Translations under genes and position numbers: made by a program
NCBI GenBank assembly: GCA_934277985.1
Contig: CAKQWF010000002.1
Span: 1-64,000 of the forward strand
Origin: an uncultured Oxalobacter sp.
Lineage (GTDB): Bacteria; Pseudomonadota; Gammaproteobacteria; Burkholderiales; Burkholderiaceae_D
Direction: 5' to 3'
DNA length: 64,000 bases
Shown: positions 8,803 to 17,837 of the stretch, piece by piece
Numbering within the stretch: the first letter of the stretch is position 1
Layout of the letters: every line of letters starts with the position of its first letter
The notes under the pieces: model-generated
What the model saw: only the letters and a program-made list of their open reading frames with translations
Databases searched by the model: none
What the model was told of the DNA's origin: nothing

Positions 8803-9947
8803 AAATCCTGCAACGTTATTTTCTGTCCCAGATCGTCAAGTCTGTCGTATTCATTCTGGTCGCTTTTCTCGGGTTGTTCGCTTTTTTCGACCTGATCGGC
8901 GAATTGTCGTCTGTCGGTCGTGGTGGATACCAGTTGCATCATGTATTTATCTATATCCTGCTCGGGTTCCCGGGATATATTTATGAACTGATACCGTTTG
9001 CCGTTTTGATCGGTACGATTTATGCCATGGCGCGGTTTGCGTCCAACTCAGAGTTCACGATCATGAGAGTGTCGTCCCTTTCGACAAGGGATGCCTGTGT
9101 GATGCTGGCCAAAGTAGGTGTACTGTTTCTGGCTTTCACCTTTCTGGTCGGTGAAGTCCTGACACCGGTGTCCTCGCGAATGGCATCCGAATTCAGGAAC
9201 GGCCTGATCGGCAAGAATATTTCAGACAAATTCCGTACCGGTATGTGGAGCCGCGATACGATTCGTGAAAACGGCCATGATGGAGATGTCGTCGGATCAC
9301 GGTTCATCAACATAAAATCCATGCAAACAAATGGAACGATCGAGCAGATCAAGTTGTATGAATTCAATATGGATATGGAGCTGGTCAGAATCATTGCCGC
9401 GGACAAGGGTGTCTACCTGGGCAATCGGGAATGGCGGTTCGATGGCGTGACGGAATCGTGGGTCAAGTCTTCGCAGCGGAAGAAAGATGCACGTTTCCCG
9501 GACTCGGCCCCTCGTCTGGATATTCAAAAGTACGATACCATCAAGGTCATATCCGATGTAACACCGGATATTTTGTCGGTCATATCGGTCGATGCCAACA
9601 AAATGTCTGCCTATGAACTGGCTGTTTACAATCAGCATCTTGTTGAAAACAAACAGGATGCAACCAGTTATCAGATAGCATTCTGGAAAAAAATCATATA
9701 TCCTTTCTCAGTCTTCGTCATGATGGCACTGGCATTGCCATTTGCGTATCTCCATTTCCGCTCGGGTGGGGTCAGCCTGAAAATCTTTACCGGTATCATG
9801 ATCGGGGTGGCTTTTATTCTGATCAACAACCTGTTCTCTCATGTCGGGTTGCTCAATACATGGCCGCCATTTTTGACAGCTGTCATCCCAAGTCTGTTGT
9901 TCCTGATACTGGCTGTTTTCGCACTCTGGTGGGTGGAACGACATTGA
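8799..9947 (+). CDS. lptG: LPS export permease LptG
   Basis: A 382-residue partner of LptF in the LptB2FG transporter. It starts MKILQRYFLSQIVKSVVFIL, typical of LptG, with the coupling-helix region around ELIPFAVLIGTIYAMARFAS and the C-terminal helices from KIIYPFSVFVMMALALPFAY. The periplasmic jellyroll lies between (about 135-280). The first four bases overlap the lptF stop. The LptB ATPase is not in this window, as is usual because lptB sits elsewhere. Confidence 0.96.
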   Translation: MKILQRYFLSQIVKSVVFILVAFLGLFAFFDLIGELSSVGRGGYQLHHVFIYILLGFPGYIYELIPFAVLIGTIYAMARFASNSEFTIMRVSSLSTRDACVMLAKVGVLFLAFTFLVGEVLTPVSSRMASEFRNGLIGKNISDKFRTGMWSRDTIRENGHDGDVVGSRFINIKSMQTNGTIEQIKLYEFNMDMELVRIIAADKGVYLGNREWRFDGVTESWVKSSQRKKDARFPDSAPRLDIQKYDTIKVISDVTPDILSVISVDANKMSAYELAVYNQHLVENKQDATSYQIAFWKKIIYPFSVFVMMALALPFAYLHFRSGGVSLKIFTGIMIGVAFILINNLFSHVGLLNTWPPFLTAVIPSLLFLILAVFALWWVERH

Positions 9948-10060
9948 TTTTTTTGAGCCCGTTTACATGGATGGCATGGTCGCTGGTGTGACGCCGTCCC
10001 CGTAAGTCGGAATTTGGAGGTGTCAATCTGTGACCCGATTTAACCATAACGAGACTCAAA

Positions 10061-11002
10061 ATGAATTTGCATCAGTTACGTTTTGTTCGTGAAGCGGTTC
10101 GTCAGAATTTCAATCTGACCGAAGCAGCCAAGGCGTTGTTCACATCCCAGCCGGGAGTTTCCAAGGCGATTATCGAACTTGAAGATGAGCTCGGAGTTGA
10201 TATTTTCAGACGTCATGGGAAGCGTATTCGCGGATTGACAGAACCGGGCCGCATGATTTTGAATTCCATTGAACTGATCATGCAGGAAGTGGATGATCTG
10301 AAACGGATCGGCAAAGAATATGCCGCGCAGGATTCCGGAAGCCTGACAGTGGCGGCTACCCATACGCAAGCCCGTTATTTCCTGCCGAAAATCATTCCCG
10401 ATTTCATGCAGAAGTATCCAAAAGTCAAATTGTCCCTGTTGCAGCGAAAAACGGATGATATCGCCGAAATGGTATTACTGGATCAGGCCAATCTCGCAGT
10501 CGTGACCGATTATGTTGCAGATCAGGACGGATTGATTACCTTGCCATGCAACCAGTGGGAATTTCATCTGGTCGTCAAACCCGATCATCCCTTGAATGAT
10601 GTGAAGATGCTGACGCTTGAAGAAATCGCGAAGTATCCCATCATCACCTATGACAAGATTTTCTATGGCAGAAGCCGTATCGAACATATTTTTCAGCAAC
10701 GCAATGTCAAGCCGGATATTTTGCTGGAAGTCATTGATGCTGATGTCATCAAAACCTATGTGGAACTGGGGTTGGGTGTCGGGATCATCGTCGGAATGGC
10801 ATTCAATCCGGAACAGGACGTCAACTTGCGTTCCATTCCCGTCGGTCATCTTTTCGGAACCGGCCGTTCCAGCATCCTGATCCGGAAAAACGCTTATTTG
10901 CGCGGATACATCTATGCATTTATCGAGATGATTTCACCCAATCTGACGCGAAAACTTGTCGAAAAGGCCTTGCTCGACGAAACGGAAAATTACGAACTCT
11001 AA
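10061..11002 (+). CDS. cysB: CysB-type LysR transcriptional regulator
   Basis: A 313-residue LysR protein. The N-terminal winged helix-turn-helix (1-60) includes NLTEAAKALFTSQPGVSKAI, the recognition region of the CysB/Cbl subfamily, and the effector domain (about 90-295) has the subfamily start SLTVAATHTQARYFLPKII. Family members activate sulfate assimilation and cysteine synthesis with N-acetylserine as inducer. No cys assimilation genes are adjacent, but cysE, which makes the inducer precursor O-acetylserine, is 25 kb away in this window. CysB rather than Cbl is the likelier name but is not proven. Confidence 0.88.
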   Translation: MNLHQLRFVREAVRQNFNLTEAAKALFTSQPGVSKAIIELEDELGVDIFRRHGKRIRGLTEPGRMILNSIELIMQEVDDLKRIGKEYAAQDSGSLTVAATHTQARYFLPKIIPDFMQKYPKVKLSLLQRKTDDIAEMVLLDQANLAVVTDYVADQDGLITLPCNQWEFHLVVKPDHPLNDVKMLTLEEIAKYPIITYDKIFYGRSRIEHIFQQRNVKPDILLEVIDADVIKTYVELGLGVGIIVGMAFNPEQDVNLRSIPVGHLFGTGRSSILIRKNAYLRGYIYAFIEMISPNLTRKLVEKALLDETENYEL

Positions 11003-11016
11003 GCGAAAAACGGGGA

Positions 11017-14000
11017 TTAACGTGCCAGTGTGTCCCAGATTTTCAGCAAGCGTTTGACTGAAACAGGATAGGGTGTGCGCAATTCCTGAGCAAAAAGCGA
11101 AACCCGCAATTCCTCAAGCTGCCAGCGATATTCTGCGATTTTTGGATCGTTTGTCGAGGGTTGCTGTCGGTGCTCTTTCAGAAACCTGAAATAGGGCGCA
11201 GCTGCCTGATGCCAGCTGGAGAGCTGGTTTTTGTCGCGTTGCGGATCATTGCGGCATTTGTCGATGCGGATGCTGCATGCTTTCAGATAACGCGGAAAAT
11301 GTTTGAGCCGTTCCAGCGGATTGTCCGTGATGAATGACTTGTTGATCAGTCGCGCCAATTGTTCGTTCATATCAGACAAGGCCAAGTCATGCGCACGGAT
11401 TGACGACAACTTTTTCTGGATGGTCTGGTATTCCGTCAGAATTTGTTGTACGACACGTGCGATTTCATTGCAGATCAGGCCGACGCGCGCCTTGCCGTCG
11501 TTTTTTCTTTTTTCAAATTCGGATGCACGGTCCGGCAAAGGCTGGTAAAGAAAAGCGGCGTCCAGCGACGCTTGCAAAATCTGGTCGCGTAATTCTTCCT
11601 GAGTGCCCAGCTTGATAAATTGCATGCCCATCTGGGTCAGTCCGTTGATATTTTTGCCAAGGAAACGTAGCTGGTCTTTTAGCTGCAAGGCGAACAGCCT
11701 GCGTAAACCGGCACGATGCAGGCGGATTGCAACGGCGGGTTCGTCGAATACCTCGATTTCGCAATGCGTGGCTTTATCCACCAGCGCCGGATACCCGATC
11801 AGGGATTGTTTCCCTCGTGTGATTTCAAGCAGTTCCGGCAGTGGTTCGAAATTCCATGTCGTGATTTTCTCGGCAGAAGACAATGTTTCAGCAGGTGCGG
11901 TTGCAGGGGAAACCGGTTGGTTTTTTCTTTGTGCAGCCGTTTTTTCTTTTGTAGCGGATGCGCGCAATTCCGCCAGTTGCTGGAATGCTGTACGTGCCTG
12001 CTTGCCAAGACCGGATTGCAGTGTTGCCAGATTGCGTGACATTTCCAGCATACGGCCATGTTCGTCCACGACCCTGAAATTCATGAACAGATGCGGTGGC
12101 AGCGTTTCCAGTCGGAAATCTTCTCTTTTTGCGACCGCATTGGTCTGTTCGCGGATATCGGCCATGATGGCATCGATCAGTGTGCCGGAGCCGAAAGCGC
12201 CTTTTTCGCGGATACGTGCGACAAACGAGGCGGCATAATCGGGTAGCGGAACGCAGTGTTTACGCAGTTTTTGCGGCAGAGACTTGATGAGCAGTTGTGT
12301 CTTTTCTTTCAGCATTCCCCACACCAGCCATTCACAACGTTCCGCACTGATCTGGTTCAGTGCATAAATCGGAATGGTTAGGGTGATGCCGTCCCTTACA
12401 TTGCCGGGTTCGAAATGGTAAGTCAGCGGCATATCGATACCGGCCAGATGTAATGTTTTCGGGAACAGGTCTGTCGTGATGCCGGCCGCTTCATGGCGCA
12501 TCAGATCGTCACGATTCAAAAAAAGCAGGCGAGGATGGTCTCTTGTGGCATCGCGGTACCATTTTTCAAAAGAAAAGCCGTTGATGATGTTTTCCGGCAG
12601 ATGGCGGTCGTAAAAAGCGGCGATCAGGCTTTCGTCGATCAGCACGTCAGTACGTCTGGACTTGTGTTCCAAATTCTCGATTTCACGCATCAATCGCTGG
12701 TTATGAGCGAAAAACGGTGCACGTGTTTCAAAATCTCCGTTGACCAGCGCTTCGCGAATGAAAATATCGCGTGCTTCCCCGGGATGAATCTGGCCGTAGT
12801 GGATACGGCGCTGGTTATAGACCACCAATCCGTAAAGTGTTGCGCGCTCGAAAGCGGAAACCTGTGCTGGGCGTTTTTCCCAGTGTGGGTCGCTCCAGGA
12901 TTTTTTCAGAAGATGGCTTCCGACACGTTCAAGCCATTCCGGCTGGATCTGTGCGATGCAGCGTGCATACAGGCGGCTGGTATCGACCAGCTCTGCGGCC
13001 ATGATCCAGCGCCCGTTTTTGCGTGCCAGTGGCGATCCTGGCCAGATATAAAAACGGATACCGCGTGCACCGAGAAAAACGGCGGCGTCTTCCGTTTTGC
13101 AGCCGATGTTTCCCAAAAGACCGGTCAGCAATGCCAGATGCAATTGTTCATAGGTAGCATCCGATTCATTGAGTCGCCAGCCACGCTCGCGCACGATGGT
13201 CAACAGTTGCGAGTGAATATCGCGCCATTCACGCAATCTCAAAAAGGAAAGAAACTGGTTATGACAGCTTTCGCGCAGCAGGCGGTTGGATTGTTTGTTT
13301 TTAAGCGCATCATCAAACCATTGCCAGATTTTGAGATAGGTGATGAATTCGGAACGGCTGTCGGCGAATTTGCGATGCGCGTTATCGGCGGCATCCTGTG
13401 CGTCGATCGGACGTTCACGCGGATCCTGAATGGACAATGCCGATGCGATGATCAGGATTTCTTTCAGGCATTGATGATCGCGAGCGGCCAGAATCATCCT
13501 TCCGATGCGAGGATCCAGTGGCAACATGGACAACTCGTGTCCGACCGGTGTCATCTGGTTGCGCTCGTCGAGTGCACCCAGCTCCTGAAGCAATTGGTAA
13601 CCGTCTGCGATGGCGCGTTTGAGCGGCGGTTCCATGAACGGGAAAGTGTCGACATCACCCAGTTTCAGGGATTTCATGCGCAAAATGACTGAAGCCAGGG
13701 AAGAACGGAGGATTTCCGGTGCAGTGTAAGGTGGCCTGAGGGCGAAATCCTGTTCATCGTACAGCCGGATGCATATGCCTGATGCGATACGACCGCAACG
13801 GCCTGCACGCTGGTTGGCAGCCGCTTGTGAGATCGGTTCGATATGCAGCTGTTCGACTTTGTTGCGGTAACTGTATCGCTTGACACGGGCCAGCCCGGTG
13901 TCGATCACGAAATGGATGCCAGGAACAGTCAGGGACGTTTCCGCGACATTGGTCGCCAGAATGATCCGGCGTCCATTGGTCGGCCTGAAAATCTTTTCTT

Positions 14001-14928
14001 GTTCCTGAGCGGAAAGTCTGGCATAAAGCGGCAGAATCTGTACATGCGGGGGATGGTGTTTTCTAAGCGCTTCCGCCGCTTCCCGTATTTCCCGTTCGCC
14101 CGGCAAAAAAACGAGAGTGTCTCCCGAACCGGTACGGAACAGCTCATCGACGGCGTCGACGATGGCATCCATCAGGTCGCGGGTCTGGCGTGCGTCGGAT
14201 TTGTCTTTCGTTTCATCCGGACGGCTATCCAGAATCGGGCGGTAGCGGATTTCGACAGGATACAACCTGCCGGAAACCTCGATCACCGGAACGGTTTCAT
14301 GCTCGTTGGAAAAGTGACGAGCAAAGCGTTCGGCATCGATCGTCGCCGAAGTGATGATCAGTTTGAGATCGGGGCGTTTTGGCAACAGCTGTTTGAGGTA
14401 GCCCAGCAGAAAATCGATGTTCAGACTGCGTTCATGAGCTTCGTCGATAATGATCGTATCGTACTGTTTCAGCAGTCGGTCGTTCTGGGTTTCGGCCAGC
14501 AAGATACCGTCTGTCATCAGCTTGACGGATGCACCGGGACCGATTTTGTCAGTGAAACGTATTTTGTAACCGACGATTTCACCGGGAGGCGAATTCAGTT
14601 CGCGCGCGATACGGTTGGCCGTGGTGCTGGCCGCGATACGCCGGGGCTGGGTATGACCGATCAGACCTGTCTGCCCGCGGCCGAGTTCAAGACAGATTTT
14701 CGGCAGCTGGGTAGTTTTCCCGGAACCGGTTTCTCCGCAAACCACAACGACCTGATGATCGCGGATAGCTTGCGCGATTTCCTCACGCCGTCCAGAAACA
14801 GGCAGATCTTCTGGATAGACAATCGGCGGAACTGGGGTGCGTGTGGTTCTGTCGGGCACAGGCCTCGATGGACGGGAAGAACGTGGTTTTTTGGATAAAG
14901 ATTCGGGAGCACTCATGTCGGTGCGCAT
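11017..14928 (-). CDS. hrpA: ATP-dependent RNA helicase HrpA (DEAH box)
   Basis: A protein of about 1300 residues, the normal HrpA length. Helicase motifs are visible in order: Walker A GETGSGKT (65-72), TQPRR, DEAH (162-165), SAT, then NVAETSLTVPGI and QRAGRCGR in the second RecA lobe, followed by the helicase-associated region and the long C-terminal DUF3418 region. HrpA resolves stalled ribosomes and remodels mRNA. Start ATG 14928 and an in-frame ATG 12 bp later are both possible. The head-to-head neighbour argA lies 117 bp away. A 399-codon frame on the opposite strand is a shadow. Confidence 0.96.
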   Translation of the reverse strand: MRTDMSAPESLSKKPRSSRPSRPVPDRTTRTPVPPIVYPEDLPVSGRREEIAQAIRDHQVVVVCGETGSGKTTQLPKICLELGRGQTGLIGHTQPRRIAASTTANRIARELNSPPGEIVGYKIRFTDKIGPGASVKLMTDGILLAETQNDRLLKQYDTIIIDEAHERSLNIDFLLGYLKQLLPKRPDLKLIITSATIDAERFARHFSNEHETVPVIEVSGRLYPVEIRYRPILDSRPDETKDKSDARQTRDLMDAIVDAVDELFRTGSGDTLVFLPGEREIREAAEALRKHHPPHVQILPLYARLSAQEQEKIFRPTNGRRIILATNVAETSLTVPGIHFVIDTGLARVKRYSYRNKVEQLHIEPISQAAANQRAGRCGRIASGICIRLYDEQDFALRPPYTAPEILRSSLASVILRMKSLKLGDVDTFPFMEPPLKRAIADGYQLLQELGALDERNQMTPVGHELSMLPLDPRIGRMILAARDHQCLKEILIIASALSIQDPRERPIDAQDAADNAHRKFADSRSEFITYLKIWQWFDDALKNKQSNRLLRESCHNQFLSFLRLREWRDIHSQLLTIVRERGWRLNESDATYEQLHLALLTGLLGNIGCKTEDAAVFLGARGIRFYIWPGSPLARKNGRWIMAAELVDTSRLYARCIAQIQPEWLERVGSHLLKKSWSDPHWEKRPAQVSAFERATLYGLVVYNQRRIHYGQIHPGEARDIFIREALVNGDFETRAPFFAHNQRLMREIENLEHKSRRTDVLIDESLIAAFYDRHLPENIINGFSFEKWYRDATRDHPRLLFLNRDDLMRHEAAGITTDLFPKTLHLAGIDMPLTYHFEPGNVRDGITLTIPIYALNQISAERCEWLVWGMLKEKTQLLIKSLPQKLRKHCVPLPDYAASFVARIREKGAFGSGTLIDAIMADIREQTNAVAKREDFRLETLPPHLFMNFRVVDEHGRMLEMSRNLATLQSGLGKQARTAFQQLAELRASATKEKTAAQRKNQPVSPATAPAETLSSAEKITTWNFEPLPELLEITRGKQSLIGYPALVDKATHCEIEVFDEPAVAIRLHRAGLRRLFALQLKDQLRFLGKNINGLTQMGMQFIKLGTQEELRDQILQASLDAAFLYQPLPDRASEFEKRKNDGKARVGLICNEIARVVQQILTEYQTIQKKLSSIRAHDLALSDMNEQLARLINKSFITDNPLERLKHFPRYLKACSIRIDKCRNDPQRDKNQLSSWHQAAAPYFRFLKEHRQQPSTNDPKIAEYRWQLEELRVSLFAQELRTPYPVSVKRLLKIWDTLAR

Positions 14929-15045
14929 TATAATCGTAAAGATGAGCGATTGTCTTTAAAAGGCAATTCGTTCCGGTTGCCGTCTGTCATATGGGCAGGC
15001 CCGTATCATGATGTACCGATAATCTGTTTGCTGGATGATCCGTTT

Positions 15046-16350
15046 ATGGAAGAACAATTCGTTAAGTGGTTGCGTTCGGTTGCCCCCTATATTCATGCTT
15101 TTCGTGGGCAAACGTTCGTCGTTGCGTTTCCGGGTGAGTTGGTGAAAGCCGGAATGTTGCCGGTTCTGGCGCATGATATTTCGTTGTTGCATGCACTGGG
15201 AATCAAGGTCGTCATCGTGCACGGTTCTCGTCCGCAAGTGGAAGAACAGCTGGATTTGCGTCATGTCAAGAGCCGGTATTATAACGGGACGCGCATCACC
15301 GATCCGGAAGCGCTTGAGTGTGCGAAAGAAGCGGCCGGAGAACTGAGACTGGATATCGAGGCGGCTTTCAGCCAGGGTTTGCCCAATACACCGATGGCAC
15401 ATGCGGAAATACGTCTGATTTCAGGTAACTTCGTAACGGCAACGCCGCTCGGTATTCTGGAAGGTATCGATCTGCAGTGGACCGGCAAGGTCAGAAAAAT
15501 CGCTTATGACAGCATTCATCCGATTCTGGCATCAGGCGATCTGGTGCTGCTTTCGCCTTTGGGTTATTCGCCGACTGGTGAAGCGTTCAATGTTCGCATG
15601 GAAGATGTTGCCGTTTCCGCCGCGCTGGCATTGCACGCGCACAAACTGATTTTTCTGACGGAAACGCCACTGGTTCATGATGCCGACGGCAATGAGGTTC
15701 GGGAAATCACATCGCAGCGCGTGGAGGGGTTGTTGAAGACAGGACATCTCTCGCAGGAAGCGGCCTCGTATCTTCGGTATGCCGCCAAGGCCTGTATCGG
15801 CGGTACGCCAAGAACACATATCGTTCCGTATGAAACGGATGGCTCGATCCTTTTGGAACTGTTTACCCACGATGGTATCGGTACCATGGTCACTTATGAG
15901 AATGTGGAATTCCTCCGGGAAGCGACAATCAAGGATGTCGGTGCGATTCTCAAACTGATCGAACCGTTCGAGGCCAACGGCACGCTGGTCAAGCGCGGTC
16001 GTGAATTGCTGGAACGGGAAATCGAATATTTTTCGGTTATCGAGCATGACGGCGTGATTTTCGGATGTGCGGCACTGTATCCTTTCCCCGCCGAAAAGAT
16101 GGCGGAAATGGCGTGTCTGATCGTCGATCCGGAAATTCAGGGTGAAGGCGATGGCGAACGGATTCTGAATCATATGGAAGACAGGGCGCGTTCGCTGGGC
16201 TTCGACAAGCTGTTCATTCTCACGACCCAGACCGCACACTGGTTCTTGCGTCGTGGCTTTGTCTATGCCAGTGTCGAGGAGCTGCCGAAAGACCGACAGC
16301 GGATGTATAACTGGCAGCGCAAATCGCAAGTACTTATCAAGAAACTTTGA
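15046..16350 (+). CDS. argA: N-acetylglutamate synthase (kinase-like/GNAT fusion)
   Basis: The first step of arginine synthesis: acetyl-CoA plus glutamate gives N-acetylglutamate. At 434 residues it is the classical ArgA with an N-terminal amino-acid-kinase domain (start FVKWLRSVAPYIHAFRGQTF, then VVIVHGSRPQ) that holds the arginine feedback site, and a C-terminal GNAT domain (about 290-434) with CLIVDPEIQGEGDGERIL for acetyl-CoA. The start is placed at MEEQFVKW, the usual ArgA N-terminus; the frame stays open to a TTG at 14950, but that extension looks non-family. The SD sequence is weak. Confidence 0.95.
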   Translation: MEEQFVKWLRSVAPYIHAFRGQTFVVAFPGELVKAGMLPVLAHDISLLHALGIKVVIVHGSRPQVEEQLDLRHVKSRYYNGTRITDPEALECAKEAAGELRLDIEAAFSQGLPNTPMAHAEIRLISGNFVTATPLGILEGIDLQWTGKVRKIAYDSIHPILASGDLVLLSPLGYSPTGEAFNVRMEDVAVSAALALHAHKLIFLTETPLVHDADGNEVREITSQRVEGLLKTGHLSQEAASYLRYAAKACIGGTPRTHIVPYETDGSILLELFTHDGIGTMVTYENVEFLREATIKDVGAILKLIEPFEANGTLVKRGRELLEREIEYFSVIEHDGVIFGCAALYPFPAEKMAEMACLIVDPEIQGEGDGERILNHMEDRARSLGFDKLFILTTQTAHWFLRRGFVYASVEELPKDRQRMYNWQRKSQVLIKKL

Positions 16351-16398
16351 CGGGCCGATCGGGCTCCAATACAAAACATATCATTTATGGAGGAGTGT

Positions 16399-16671
16399 AT
16401 GACGCGAATCGTGCATTGCATCAAATTGGACAAGGATGCGGAGGGACTGGATTTTCCACCCTATCCCGGAGAACTGGGAAAAAGGATCTACGAAAACGTG
16501 TCGAAAGAAGCATGGCAGGCATGGGTTCGTCTTCAGACGATGCTGGTTAACGAATATCGTCTGAACATGGCCGATCCCAAAGCGCGTGCCTATCTGAAAG
16601 AACAGATGGAAAAGCACTTTTTCGGCGATGGCGCCGACCAGGTTGCGGGATATACGCCTGAAAAGCAGTAA
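16399..16671 (+). CDS. yggX: Oxidative damage protection protein YggX (probable Fe(II) trafficking)
   Basis: A 90-residue protein with the family start [10 protein letters not shown] (conserved Cys7), the block [20 protein letters not shown] and the end KHFFGDGAD. YggX protects Fe-S clusters against oxidants and is linked to iron trafficking in enteric bacteria. The SD GGAGG lies just upstream of ATG 16399; an earlier in-frame ATG at 16387 overlaps that SD and is rejected. It follows argA after 48 bp, probably on the same transcript. Confidence 0.95.
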   Translation: MTRIVHCIKLDKDAEGLDFPPYPGELGKRIYENVSKEAWQAWVRLQTMLVNEYRLNMADPKARAYLKEQMEKHFFGDGADQVAGYTPEKQ

Positions 16672-16751
16672 AACGTGGCCGAATTGCCGGTAAAGTACGT
16701 TATGATTGAATGGCAACAAGCGTTTTCTTGTAATGAGATCAGGAGGGATTT

Positions 16752-17237
16752 ATGCTTGATTCTTTGAGGGAAGCCGGAAAAAGTATCGGACGCGAGCTCA
16801 ATCGTGCCTGGGAAAGTCTTTCTGATGGCTGGCGTGAGTTGCTGAGCCGATGCAGTAATGCACTGGTTCATTTCGAACGCTCGGGAAACGGCAATGACGA
16901 CCAGTTTCCACGCTGGAGCCTGATGAACGCCGAGGTCGAGGAAACACCGGCGGAGTTGGTCGTCAGGCTGGAAATGCCGGGAGTCGGCAAGGAAAGTTTC
17001 TCAATCAGGATCGTCGGCAACACGCTTTTCATTCGTGGCGAGAAACGGTGGTTGCGTGAAAGCGAAGGAAGCACTTACCATCTCGTCGAACGCGCCTATG
17101 GCACGTTCGAACGGACGATCGTATTGCCGAAAAATGTCGATAGCGAAAAATCGCAGGCAAGCTATGTCGATGGCATTTTGTCGGTTCGCTTGCCAAAGGC
17201 AGTCAGTGAAACTGTCAGAAACATTCCGGTGGAATGA
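16752..17237 (+). CDS. Small heat-shock protein (Hsp20/alpha-crystallin) with IPV tail
   Basis: A 161-residue holdase chaperone. The alpha-crystallin domain spans about 55-150, from AELVVRLEMPGV to the signature ASYVDGILSVRLPK. The C-terminus ends NIPVE, which supplies the IxI/V motif used for oligomerisation. The SD AGGAGGG is strong. The first residues form an amphipathic arm (SLREAGKSIGRELNRAWES). It is followed by a PEBP gene and faces lon. I could not find a clear sigma-32 promoter or ROSE/CIRCE-like element upstream. Confidence 0.93.
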   Translation: MLDSLREAGKSIGRELNRAWESLSDGWRELLSRCSNALVHFERSGNGNDDQFPRWSLMNAEVEETPAELVVRLEMPGVGKESFSIRIVGNTLFIRGEKRWLRESEGSTYHLVERAYGTFERTIVLPKNVDSEKSQASYVDGILSVRLPKAVSETVRNIPVE

Positions 17238-17275
17238 ATGGCAGGCCGACTGGTATGACAAGAAAGGAGTCACAG

Positions 17276-17758
17276 ATGACAATGACGATAAGTTCACCTG
17301 CATTTGCACATAACGAAATGATGCCGGCGCGTTATACCTGCGAAGGAGACAATATTTCGCCGCCACTGGCATGGACGGCACCGCCTTCCGGTACGAAAAG
17401 TCTGGTCATGATTTCAGATGATCCGGATGCACCGGATCCGGCTGCGCCGAAAATGACCTGGGTGCACTGGGTGTTGTACAATTTGCCGCCGGTAGCCATG
17501 ACCTTGCCGGAAGGTGTAGCAGACAGTGATTTGCCCAAGGGGACAGGTATCGGGATCAATGACCGTCAGTATGCAGGATATAGCGGTCCTTGTCCGCCGA
17601 TCGGAACGCATCGCTATTTCTTCAAGCTGTATGCACTTGATACGGTATTACCCGATCTCGGCAATACGACCAAGGCCGAAGTGGTCAAACGGATGGAAGG
17701 ACACATACTGGCACAATCGGAAGTGATCGGGCTGTATGTCCGCAAGGAAAATGCCTGA
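17276..17758 (+). CDS. YbhB/YbcL-type PEBP family protein
   Basis: A 160-residue phosphatidylethanolamine-binding-protein-like fold. Family motifs are PARYTCEGDNISPPLAW, the anion-pocket segment DDPDAPDP, WVHWVLYNLP, GPCPPIGTHRYFFKLYALD and the C-terminal helix with KRMEGHILAQSEVIG. The bacterial YbhB role is poorly defined; ligand or chaperone-like functions have been suggested. There is no signal peptide, so it is cytoplasmic. AAAGGAG before ATG 17276 fixes the start over an upstream in-frame ATG at 17234 that overlaps the hsp20 stop. Probably co-transcribed with hsp20. Confidence 0.92.
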   Translation: MTMTISSPAFAHNEMMPARYTCEGDNISPPLAWTAPPSGTKSLVMISDDPDAPDPAAPKMTWVHWVLYNLPPVAMTLPEGVADSDLPKGTGIGINDRQYAGYSGPCPPIGTHRYFFKLYALDTVLPDLGNTTKAEVVKRMEGHILAQSEVIGLYVRKENA

Positions 17759-17784
17759 GCGGAAAATATTCCCGCAAGGCAATG

Positions 17785-17820
17785 AAAAAGGCGTTTCCGT
17801 GATAACGGAAACGCCTTTTT
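17785..17820. terminator. Bidirectional intrinsic terminator between the PEBP gene and lon
   Basis: AAAAAGGCGTTTCCGT, loop GATA, ACGGAAACGCCTTTTT: a perfect 16-bp stem with A and T runs on both sides, so it can serve both convergent transcripts. Confidence 0.92.
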
Positions 17821-17837
17821 CACTATGAACTAACGAC

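Noticed and set aside
12493..13692. 399-codon frame antisense to hrpA
   Set aside because: A shadow of hrpA; no independent motif or start signal.
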